DNA from: Strigops habroptila
Lineage: Eukaryota; Chordata; Aves; Psittaciformes; Psittacidae
NCBI RefSeq assembly: GCF_004027225.2
Contig: NC_044283.2
Location: 38,617,110 to 38,681,109 of the forward strand
Length of the DNA: 64,000 nt
Direction: 5' to 3'
Position numbers and translations under genes: made by a program. Under the pieces are notes generated by a model. That model did not search any database and had not been told where the DNA came from. It saw nothing but the letters and a program-made list of their open reading frames with translations. Shown piece by piece: positions 1 to 9,260 of the stretch. The first letter of the stretch is position 1. Every line of letters starts with the position of its first letter.

Positions 1-1300
1 CTACAGGTAAATCTGGTGGACAAAGAATGGTTTTAAACCAGAGATACCGATAGCTGTGCTATGATTCATTTCATACACACTAGAATCGCAAGATTCTACC
101 ATCTGTTACAAAACTGCTCTATTAACTAAAAAACATTCCGCAAGAAACTGTCATATACAGGTGGTTTACCACAAAGTGAATAAGTAACCCATCTGGCAGC
201 TTAAGTCACCAAACAAAATAGTGCTTGCCAAGTAATGTATGAAGTAAAGGCATTTTTAAAGCTACATAACAAATTAAAACACCTCCTTGCAAAGTGGCCA
301 GGCCTTCACAGAATTCAGTGCCACAGAACTGAGAACATTAATTTGCTATTGAGCAGCAGTGGAATGGTTTACAGTAATAAAAAGCCAAAACTGGAACATT
401 GAATATCATCTGTAAATGTTTATTTTAGAAGATAAGTGTAAGCTTTGTTTGTACATTAAACACCATCAAAAGGAATAGCTACAGAAGGCAGCTGATACAA
501 GAATTTGGATAACTGGCTTCTGACAAGCTTTGACATCTGCAAAGGGACTACATCTCTCTGCATTGCTCTATCAATTTACCTTCTAGTTACCCACTCTTTG
601 TAGAAGATTTTGACTTTTTCCTATTTACATTATGTCTATTAAGGCTGCTGTTTGAGCAAATACATAAAGCTTAAAAATGAAACAGGGATCAAGGAGACAT
701 TTACTGCATTAGTGAACTACTCTATGAGAACACATCAACATGGAAGAAAAACACCCCAAAACACAAAAAGACAGCTTGAAGGACTGGACCTCATAAGTGC
801 TTCTTATTCAATATTCCTTATACTAAGCAAGTCTGGAATGGGGGAGACTCTATAGATCAAGATACTGATCGCTCTCACACCTGCAGCTACTCAACACTCA
901 GATATTCTAGGGATTCTTGCTGCTGTCTTTTATGGGGTTTTTTTTGTGTGGGTTTTTTTTTTTTTTTTTTTAAACCACTGTGCTAGAGTAATGTGATTAA
1001 AACTCAGTTGAAGTCATGGCATCTTCAGTAAGCAAAGTTATACTCCAGTTTCCACTATAAACCACACCTGAAAAAGCAAGAGTGTTAGAAACTGTTCAGA
1101 TGACTAAGGATATTTACCTAAACCGATGTTCACTAGAGAACTGGATGAAAGCAACCAGACAAGAGAAACATCAACAAAGCCCATATGGTGTAGACCAGGG
1201 CCAAATCACAATAAACCAGACTGAATGGCTGTACGGAAACTTCGGTTTTATCCCCAGACCGAAAGGGCCAGGTTCACCACTGGCGGTTCTCTGAGGAGCA
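1..1300. other. AT-rich DNA upstream of the HMGB2 CpG island, no gene recognised
   Basis: I see no convincing coding exon here. The open frames at 652-855 and 1082-1294 are short and match no family I know. A run of 19 T lies at 953-971. Base composition changes sharply to GC-rich near 1300, where the promoter island begins. Confidence 0.6.
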
Positions 1301-1994
1301 TTAACTCAAACCACAGGCGTTACAGCTTGGGCTGAGCTTTGCCCCCAGGCTCCCACTGGTGCGGCCTTCCCTTTGCGGAGAGAACAAAACACGAAGAGAG
1401 ACGACACTTTCCCTTCCCAACACAGCCCACCGCAGCATCTTCCTTCAGACTCGCCGGCCCGGGGGTAGGGAGCAGGCGGTCCCTCCACGCAAGGCCTCTC
1501 TCTGAAGAGGTGCTGCAAGCCGAGCCAGGCCCGGCGCCTCGGCGGCACCCCGAGCTCCCCCACCATGTAACCGCAAGCCTCGGCAGCCGCTACTCCGTGG
1601 CGGGACGGCTCAGGGATCCCTTCCATCACCACCGCGGAGCAGGCCTCGCTCGGGGAGCACAGCCGATGGTAAAGCCCAGCTTTACAGCTGGCGGCTGCTG
1701 CCCGCCAAGCTCGGGGAGCCGCAGGACCACCGCTCCGCCCCGAGGGGAGAGAGCGACGGTGGCGCTCCCCACAGCGGGCCGCCTCGGCTGCCCTGCGAGA
1801 CAAGAGAAGGGTAGACGCCGAGGAGGCCCCACAGCTCTCCGGCGGCCATGCCGCGCGCGGGACAGCTGTGCTCCACCGCCGGCAGGGGCCGGTCTGAGCC
1901 CAGCAAGCCCCCACAACGGCCCCGACTTAACCCACCCCACCGTCCTCCTCGCTCCCTTTGTATTTTTAAACCACGCTACAGCATCCCGCTCCTC

Positions 1995-2277
1995 CCAATC
2001 AAAACGCGCGTAGGCCCCGAAGGCCAATAGCGAAGCCCCCCGCGGTTTTTTAAACCGTCCCTCTCCCCCAATCACCGCCCAGTGCTTTTAATCCCGCCCC
2101 CTCCACTCTCCTCACCCCAACCGGTTCCAACGAGTATGAGCGCTAACGACCCCCTGCGCTCGACCTACCCGAGGAGCTGCTCGGCCACTGACGTCAGAAC
2201 AGCAGCCAGCGAATCCCCGGCAGCCCTGGCAGTAGGGGGCGGGGCCGCAGGCAGTTTGAACCGGCGCGGCAGCCAAT
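1995..2277 (+). promoter_or_regulatory. HMGB2: Cluster of CCAAT boxes, CRE and CHR-like element (HMGB2 core promoter)
   Basis: Four CCAAT pentamers on the + strand lie at 1995-1999, 2024-2028, 2068-2072 and 2273-2277. A perfect palindromic cAMP-response element TGACGTCA sits at 2189-2196, and TTTGAA, the CHR core of cell-cycle genes, at 2255-2260. CCAAT boxes (NF-Y) combined with a CHR (DREAM/MuvB) are the established signature of genes induced in G2/M, and HMGB2 is a proliferation-associated gene in mammals. The sites are seen directly; their use is inferred. One CCAAT lies downstream of the CHR rather than upstream, so spacing is not classical for that copy. Confidence 0.6.
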
Positions 2278-2299
2278 CCGCTGTGGCAGGGGGCGGGTA

Positions 2300-2356
2300 C
2301 CCGGGCGTCGCGGGTCAAGTTGCTGTGGCGGGTAGGGCTGTGAAAAACAAGAGGCT
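2300..2356 (+). other. HMGB2: Putative non-coding first exon of HMGB2 (3' end supported by donor only)
   Basis: A donor with a perfect GTAAGT core starts at 2357, and a good pyrimidine-rich acceptor ends at 2894, 21 nt before the HMGB2 ATG. This suggests a non-coding exon 1 and a 538-nt intron in the 5' UTR, as I recall for mammalian HMGB2. The 5' end given here is only a guess placed downstream of the CCAAT/GC-box cluster. Confidence 0.4.
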
Positions 2357-2915
2357 GTAAGTGCGCCGCTGGGAAACCATTCAGCGGCAGCCGCGGAGGG
2401 AGCACAGCCCCGTGCCGCCAGCGCCCGCTCCGCCCAGCCAGGCAAGGCCCCGGGCCGCGGGGCGGTGGGAGGGCGTCGGCACGGAAGGAGGGAGGGAGCG
2501 GGGGAGGCGGGAGCGCCACCGCCGGTCCTGGGCGCGGAGGGAGCGCGGGCTTGCCTAGGCGGGCGGTGCGGCCAGGGCTCCGGCAGGAATCCCGCCGGGC
2601 GGGTGGGCCGGACGAGCGGGCGGGGAGGGCGGCCCCGCCGGGGAGGGCTGGGGCGCGGGCGGCGGCTCCGTACGGGCCAGCCGCGGCGGGAGGCGGGTGG
2701 AGGCGCCTGGTGGCGGGAGGGGCTGCGAGGCGGGCGGGCGCGAGGTCGGCGGCGGGGGAGGGGCCGCGGCCGCGGGGGGCGTGCTCGGGCGGGAGGCGCC
2801 GGCGGCGAGAGGCGGGAGCGGCCGGAGGCGCGGCTCCGCCCGGCGTTGGTCCCGCCCTCAGGCCGCCTCTCCCTTCCCGCTCCCCCCTCCTCAGGGATCC
2901 GCCGCCGACCTCGCC

Positions 2916-4283
2916 ATGGGCAAAGGCGACCCCAACAAGCCGCGGGGCAAGATGTCCTCGTACGCCTACTTCGTGCAGACCTGCCGTGAGGAGCACAAGA
3001 AGAAGCACCCGGACTCGTCCGTCAACTTCGCCGAGTTTTCGCGGAAGTGCTCGGAGCGGTGGAAGGTGAGCGGGGCCGGGCCGGGCTGGGCTGAGCCTGC
3101 CGGGCCGGCCCCCGCCGGTCCTGCGGGCTGCTGGGAAAAGATTCCTGGTGGCAGCTGCTGCTGAGGCGTTAGTGGGTCACCAGGCGCTTTAGCTGACCCA
3201 GCCTCTTCTCCTTTCCCCTCCACGTGTCCGCAGACAATGTCTAGCAAGGAAAAAGGGAAGTTTGAAGAAATGGCTAAAGGAGACAAAGCTCGTTATGATA
3301 GGGAGATGAAGAACTATGTTCCTCCCAAAGGCGAGAAGAAAGGAAAGAAAAAGGACCCCAATGCTCCTAAAAGACCACCGTGAGTGTTTCTATGACCAAA
3401 AAAAGAGGGGAAAAAGTATTAGTTCTACTAGTCTGACACTTAACTTTAATTACTGTCTCTTATTTTAGATCTGCGTTCTTCCTTTTCTGCTCTGAACACC
3501 GTCCAAAAATCAAAAATGATCATCCTGGCTTGTCTATTGGAGATACAGCAAAGAAATTAGGTGAAATGTGGTCTGAACAGTCGGCCAAAGACAAACTGCC
3601 ATATGAACAGAAGGCTGCGAAACTAAAGGAGAAATATGAAAAGGTACAGTGAAAGCAATAAAATAATGGCCAGAGTTGTAGAGGTTGCTGTGAATGTGTG
3701 ACTTCTGTTTTCCACTGAAAACATGTGTGGTTCATAGTTCTACATCTTTGTCAGCCCTTGTCAGGCTTCAGAATACATGGCAAAGTATGGCGTGGGAGGT
3801 GTCCGAAACCCTTGCAGTGAACCCGAATGTGTTTCTTGCATACCTAGGGATTTTACCAATAGGATGCTTTACTTCCAGAAAACAGGGCACCTGCTTAGTA
3901 AAATACAGTCATGCTCCAAAGTGTTGCGGTCATGAAATTCTTAGAACTGTCCACATTGTGTGTTCTCTTCCTAAAAGGTTTAAGTGTGAAAGTCTCAAGG
4001 CTGAAACCCCGCTTTGCCGCACACACTGTAGTTGGTCTGCACAGTAAAGTAGCATTAAATTACTGAAGCAGTGCAGATTTGTCTTCAGACCTATGTTGCC
4101 AGCAACTAAACAGCATTTTTCTTGCAGGATATCGCAGCATATCGTGCCAAGAGCAAGAGTGATGCAGGAAAAAAGGGCCCAGGTAGGCCTGCAGGATCTA
4201 AGAAGAAAGCAGAACCAGAAGAGGAAGAGGAGGAGGAGGAGGAAGAAGATGAAGAGGAGGAAGAAGACGAAGATGAGGAATAA
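2916..4283 (+). CDS. HMGB2: HMGB2, high mobility group box protein 2 (four coding exons, 208 aa)
   Basis: Coding exons are 2916-3065, 3234-3379, 3469-3643 and 4128-4283 (TAA at 4281-4283); all introns are GT-AG and phases join (150+146+175+156 nt). The protein starts [23 protein letters not shown] box A covers about residues 9-79, a basic linker ([17 protein letters not shown]) about 83-99, box B about 95-163, then a short basic segment and a C-terminal run of 21 Glu/Asp. HMGB2 binds and bends DNA in the nucleus without sequence specificity and acts in chromatin, recombination and transcription. The acidic tail is mostly Glu and shorter than that of HMGB1, and the length is near the usual 207-209 aa. 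The ATG sits in a good Kozak context (GCCATGG). HMGB1 is the main alternative, but the short tail and location beside GALNT7 favour HMGB2. The HMGB2 3' end faces the GALNT7 3' end. Confidence 0.96.
3657..3662 (+). promoter_or_regulatory. HMGB2: Intronic poly(A) signal AATAAA just behind the HMGB2 exon 3 donor
   Basis: A canonical AATAAA starts 14 nt after the last base of exon 3 (3643). GU-rich sequence follows at about 3682-3715, at a normal distance for a downstream element. Reading through the donor adds Val-Gln and then TGA. If used, the site would give a protein of both HMG boxes without the acidic tail. Its use is not shown by sequence alone. Confidence 0.45.
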
Positions 4284-4672
4284 ATTGAATGTCCTGCTGT
4301 AAAGATTTATGCTCAAAATCCAATATTTTGCTAAGAATGTGAACTCAAGTGCAGCTCATTGTTAGCTTCAGTATAAAAATCTGTACAGAATTGTGTATAG
4401 GTAATGTGGTTCTTTGTAGGGAGACCTATTTTTAATGTGAGTAGTGGCTGAGGGCTGCTACAGTTCGGTTAAAATTAAAAAAGAAGAAAAAGTTGTGGAA
4501 TGTTTCTGCATATTTAATGGTTTTGTTGAAATTCAGTGACTGGTAGCCAGGTGTTTCTTTATAGCTAAGTAAAGCAAAGGAGGTAGCTTAATAGCTGGTC
4601 TTATATTTTGTAGTATATTGCATTGTATTACTTTTTTAACAGTTTTGTAATAAAATGTTGTACATGATCATT
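4284..4672 (+). other. HMGB2: HMGB2 3' UTR
   Basis: About 390 nt of AT-rich sequence follow the stop codon. A canonical AATAAA at 4649-4654 is the best poly(A) signal, with cleavage expected near 4670; the exact end is estimated. Confidence 0.75.
4649..4654 (+). terminator. HMGB2: HMGB2 poly(A) signal (AATAAA)
   Basis: A canonical hexamer 366 nt after the stop codon, followed by GT- and T-rich sequence (from about 4656). Confidence 0.75.
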
Positions 4673-4679
4673 GTTGCAT

Positions 4680-7060
4680 TCTTGATGTTTCAGAGCAGCT
4701 GGGTGCCCCCAGAGCGCTGCAGCCCTGTGCAGGGAAGTGCTCTGTGGTGTTCTTGAGCTGTTACTCTTGTCACAAAACTGACAAGTATCTGGGAGCATTG
4801 ACTCTTGGAGTCTATACAGGAGCCTAAACATTTTAAGCCACAACTCTCTCCTACATTTACTGCCATTAGCTGCAGTCAATGTTTTCCTTATGCTAGCATT
4901 TACTTAGACCGCCTTGCAAGTGAAAAAAAACCCCTCTCTGATTTCAAGTATTGAAGTTGCTGATAATTATTTCTGGATTGTTTTCTTTCGCCAAACTACT
5001 GAAGCACAGGTCCTTGAGTTTTGTCTTGGTGTATTCTCCGGCAATTGTGACTCTTGGGAACTTTGAGAGCTCAGGGCCACAGGCCTTTTCTGCTGTCCAT
5101 ACCAGGACAGGAACATTGGCTGTAAGACAGATGTGGTTAGAGGTATGTCTTCCCAGATGTTCCCTACTCCTTCCCTCTCCCCCTGGCCCAAGTATTAGTG
5201 GCCTCTCATAAAATACACAGCTTGCAGAACAGCATGAAAAATGTTGGAATGTTATTTCCACACATGCCCATAGATTCCTGCAGAAAAGAGAGGAGGAGGC
5301 AGCATTTGTAAAGAAGATGTGCTCCTGATATATTGCTGTTTGTGATAGTAACAGTATCGTCACTTGCAAGATTTCTTGGTTTTCAGGGATTTTTTACTCA
5401 ACCTTTAGTATGTTTAAAAGTCTAAATCTAGATACCTAACTATGTTTGCAAGTGGGAAATGGGAGGTGCCACAGCTAAACTAACAGCTTAAGTTTAGTTT
5501 GTTGAGATAAATACTAGGCAATAGCTTTTACCAGCCTTTGAAAGCCCAGCAATGAAAAGCATTTAACGTCTAAAATAGTAAGTAGTATAAAGAGCAGGTT
5601 TCCAACTTTGTTTTTTAACTGTCTCCCTATTGTCCATCAACTTCTGAAATGAATCTTACACGTGCACAGTCGTTGTGCATGTGTAAGAGAAAAAGCGGTT
5701 TCAGCACTGTAACCATGGTGAATGTCACTGCGGTCGGTTGACAAGAGTGTAGCACCTTCTGAAGCAGGAGTCTGGACAGAAACACTGCGTATTCCTGAAA
5801 GTATGGAAATAACCATAAAGGCAATTCAACCATTTTTATGCTAAAATAGATACTAATCTTTGAAAGCCTTGGAAACCCAGAGTTGCTTTCTCCTCCCCAC
5901 CCTGCCCCTGAGATACTTGCAGTACTACCAGAAGGACTGGCTGCTGTTTCGCATGTTGTCTCACTGGAGACACTCTGCACAGGCAGGATCAATGGCTCTG
6001 TTTTGCAAGCTCAGCTTTTGGGAAGCCGCAAGCATGAACTGGCAGCGAGAGGCAGCAGGTCTGTGTGCAGTACATCCAGTGCTCAAGAACATTTTCTCCT
6101 GCAGAGAGTTTGCGATCCTAGAGCACCTTTATCCTTAACTCAAAGACTCTTCCAGCTAGAGGCAATTCCCTGTTGTAGCACGTAGCTGAGACTATACTGG
6201 TCTCACCCCTTTCCATCATATTCTGTTCAGATTTCCCTGTGGAAATGCACCACCACATCCCCTCAACTCTCAGACTCCCTCCCCAAACAGAACAGCGATG
6301 CTTCAAGGAGTCTTTCTGATTAAATAACCTTTTGCAGTGGAGCAGTAGCATCAGAGTGAATTGGCTAATTTGATTATTTGAAATGTTTTTTACTTCTGCT
6401 CAAGTGATTTTAAATTAAAACAAAATACAACCTTTCAAGTGTCCTAGAAAGCTGCACAGGTTATGGAATTTTAAATATTGTGTCAGAATAAGAGCACATC
6501 TAGAGGTAATTCAGAGTAAAGAAGCTCTCCTAATATTTTCCTTACTGAGGTAAAATGGCTTTTAGGTTCTATTTCATTTAGCATTAATTGGCTAATTTTG
6601 TTGCAGCACAACTTCTGCACAAATCAGTGCAGAACCACCTAATATTGCCACTCTGCTGCCCTATGTCTTAATGATGTGGGTTGCTTTTGTTTGTGATCTC
6701 ATTTACAAATATATCCTGATTTCTGGAGCGGTCTCTATTGCAAAAATAGCCCATTGCACAGCTCTGCTAGCCTGACCCACATCATTACACAGATCATTTT
6801 GGGTGCATGCCACGTCAGCATCTGCTGCAGCAAGCCATGGCAAAGCTCTGCATCAGGCTGATCTATCAACCAAGAATGATGTCACGACTCAAGATAATCA
6901 GCAGTTTAAAAAGAAAATAGTATTTTGTCATTTCGATAAGAAAGATGTTGAGTACAGATTAAAGGCAAATGGAAAAGAGCACGTGGAAATTACTACTTTC
7001 AAATTAAGCTTTAAAAGGTATGGTATGTCAGGTCAGGGGGTTCAGAGAATACCCATCTGT
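4680..7060. other. Intergenic DNA, nothing recognised
   Basis: This lies between the HMGB2 3' end and the LINE relic. Short open frames occur on both strands (for example 5860-6185), but none matches a family I recognise and none has convincing splice or start context. Confidence 0.5.
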
Positions 7061-7240
7061 GAGCACTGAAAGAGCTAGCGCTGAAAAGGAGTAGTAAGTG
7101 ATCAAAGTGTAACAGGAATGTTCAGAAAAGATAAGGCCTCAGAAGAAAAGCCAAATTAGTTTTTCACATCCGTGTTCAATATGGACAATCTTCCCAAATG
7201 ACTCACTGGAAACTTTTCACTGGAGGTGAACTGGGAGGTC
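7060..7240 (+). mobile_element. Fragment of an old CR1-type LINE, ORF2 (5' piece)
   Basis: In a broken + frame the translation includes FRKDKASEEKPN followed, after a stop, by FFTSVFNMD. This resembles the CR1 ORF2 segment before the reverse transcriptase, where consensus copies read like NEFFASVF. It is probably the upstream part of the relic at 8250-9260, now separated by the solo LTR and other unassigned sequence. Confidence 0.4.
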
Positions 7241-7562
7241 TGTCTCAAATCAAAACTAAAAGCGGTGCCCAAAATGGTTGCAGGCATCAGGGAGACTGCT
7301 CACATTGCACTAAAGGTCCAGCATAAAGGCATACCACCCAGTGAAGCAAGCCAAAATACCACCAAAGTAAGATTGAGGTGGATAAAGAGCAGGTATGAGA
7401 GGATAACAAATGTAGGAACTCAGTCTTTAACAAGTCAAAGTTATTTCTAAACCAGTAAACCAGAAGAAACCTGCACCTCAGCAGGTCAGACACAGCAATG
7501 TGTGGCAGGGAAAGAGAGCATCAGAGCAACTTGAGAAAACAGATTAGTAACAATTTACAAAC

Positions 7563-7567
7563 ACATC
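7563..7567. repeat. Left target-site duplication of solo LTR (ACATC)
   Basis: The five bases ACATC directly precede the LTR and recur directly after it at 8126-8130. Confidence 0.8.
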
Positions 7568-8125
7568 TGTCGTGGTTTAACCCCACCCAGCAACTAAGCA
7601 TCACCCAGCCTCTCCCTTGCTCGCCACCCTGGCGGGATGGGAGAGAGAATCAGAAGGGTAAAAGGGAGAAAACTCATAGATTGAGATAAAGACAGTTTAA
7701 TAATTGAAATAAATAATAATAAAATGCATGAAAAGGAAGGTAACAGAACTAAACCCCAAGAGAAACAAGTAATGCAAATTAAAAACAGTTGCTCACCACC
7801 AACAGGCCAATGCCCAGCCTGTTCTTGTGCAGTGGTCCTGGTCAGCTTTCGCTCCAGCTTTATATGCTGAGCATGATGCCATAAGGTATGGAATATAGTC
7901 AGTGGGGGTCAGCTGTCCCGGCTGTGTCCCCTCACAACTTCTTGTGCATCCTTGCTGGTGGGGTGCCATGAGAAGCAGAGGCGGCTTTGGCTCTGTGTAA
8001 GCACTGCTCAGCAACAACTAAACCACCGGTACATTATCAGCATTATTTTCATCCTAAAGGCAAAACACAGCACTGTACCAGCTACTAGGAAGAAAATTAA
8101 CTCTATCCCAGCTCAAAACAGGTCA
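7568..8125 (-). mobile_element. Solo LTR of an endogenous retrovirus (ERVL-like), antisense
   Basis: Read on the - strand, the element begins TGACCTG and ends ACGACA, so it has TG...CA termini. It carries a TATA-like box (CATATAAAG, about 7858-7866) and an ATTAAA poly(A) signal (+ strand 7696-7701) in the order expected for U3-R-U5. It is about 558 bp and flanked by perfect 5-bp duplications ACATC, the size typical of ERVL. From memory the sequence matches an LTR family frequent in neoavian birds. No internal gag or pol is present, so it is a solo LTR left by recombination. Intact ends and identical duplications suggest moderate age. Confidence 0.88.
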
Positions 8126-8130
8126 ACATC
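8126..8130. repeat. Right target-site duplication of solo LTR (ACATC)
   Basis: Perfect copy of the five bases at 7563-7567. Confidence 0.8.
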
Positions 8131-8249
8131 AGAACCAGGAGGTCTGCCAAGTTGTCCTAAGGACAATAGAAGCTCAAGATAAAGTAGCAATGCCTAGAGA
8201 AGATTTCAGGAAAATAAAACTTCTTCGTTTTCCTTTTTAAGCTTGTAGA

Positions 8250-9260
8250 GGAGCTTCAGGAAGTTTTCATGACAGCAATTTTTAATTGGAGAGGCATGGT
8301 GGAGCATCTGTCTCAAATCCAAGTGTAAAAACTTTTGAAACAAAATGACAGGACAGATGGTATTCATCCAAGAGTTCTAAGGAAACCTAAGGATGAAATG
8401 GCTGAACTATGAACTGTACTTTGTATTTTTTCACTTAAAACTGCCTTAGTGCTAGACAAATGGAAGGTCACAAATATGACACTGATTTTTAGAAAGCAGT
8501 CTATGGAGATACAGGGAACTTCAGACCAGTAATACCTGTATGGCAGGTTGGTAGGAGCCATAGTATAGCCAGAGTTGTTGGCCAAATGGCTAAATAGGAC
8601 CGGCAGTTTCACCAGAGGAAATCCTGTTCCACAGACATGTAAATATTCTTCAAAGGAATCAGTGAACATGAAGGTAAAGGAGATCAGGCAGTTTTGGTCT
8701 ACTTGAGCTTGATCTGGTCTATGCATAAAAGAAATAAGTTGTCATTGAAGGCCTTGCAGGAATAAACAGCTGGTTAACAATACAGGAACAAAATAGGAAT
8801 TACTCATCAGTTTCACCAGTGGAGGAACATTACCTCTGAAAACCCATAAATTATTTTTGGAGATGAGGTTCATGACTAGTGATTGCTTAATGTATACGTA
8901 AGTGGCTTGGAGAAAAGCAGTGAACGGTGCTGCGAGAAAGACAAGAGCTAACAGCAAAGAACTGCAAAGCCAGCCTGCAGCCTGAAGTGTCAGGATAATA
9001 AAACCAGCAGGTGAAATACAGTGTTAATACAAAGCATATTGCATATTAATATGTGCTTCCCCAACACATGGGAAGGGGAAAAAGCAGGCCTAATATTTAT
9101 GTCATGAATAATGTGGGTGGACAATAAACTACATTACATTAGTCCGGAGGAGATGCTGAACCTGTAAGAGGTAATTCTGTGAAGACATAACAGATGGTTG
9201 CTAGAAAAGCAAATAGCATGTGAGGCATTATTAGGGAAAGAGTTAAGAGCAAAACAAGTA
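8250..9260 (+). mobile_element. Decayed CR1-type LINE, reverse transcriptase region
   Basis: Broken + frames give pieces such as DGIHPRVLRKPKDEMAEL and, further on, MTLIFRKQSMEIQGTSDQ, which correspond to conserved CR1/LINE reverse transcriptase segments (DGIHPRVLREL..., PIFKKG...DPGNYRP). Near 9190-9240 a piece reading ARKANSM followed by a stop and GIIRE recalls a downstream ORF2 segment. Many stops and frame changes mark an old, inactive copy. Both edges are approximate. Confidence 0.65.

Larger units (their letters stand above)
1340..3150. promoter_or_regulatory. HMGB2: CpG island spanning the HMGB2 promoter and first coding exon
   Basis: The stretch is strongly GC-rich and dense in CpG, unlike the AT-rich flanks, and covers about 1 kb upstream of the likely start of transcription, the 5' leader and the first coding exon. 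It contains GC boxes (about 2235-2244 and 2289-2297) and several CCAAT boxes, with no obvious TATA box at a start site. That pattern fits a broadly expressed, proliferation-linked gene. Long open frames on both strands here are a by-product of high GC. The island reaches unusually far upstream, so a divergent non-coding transcript is possible but not shown by the sequence. Confidence 0.85.

Noticed and set aside
1306..3164. Long overlapping open frames on both strands of the CpG island (up to 298 codons)
   Set aside because: They are Arg/Pro/Gly/Ala-rich on both strands, as GC-rich DNA produces by chance. Only the HMGB2 frame from 2916 has family similarity and splice sites.
4093..4302. Lys/Arg-rich 69-codon frame over HMGB2 exon 4
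   Set aside because: It is an out-of-frame reading of the Glu-rich acidic-tail codons; the joined HMGB2 frame explains this exon.
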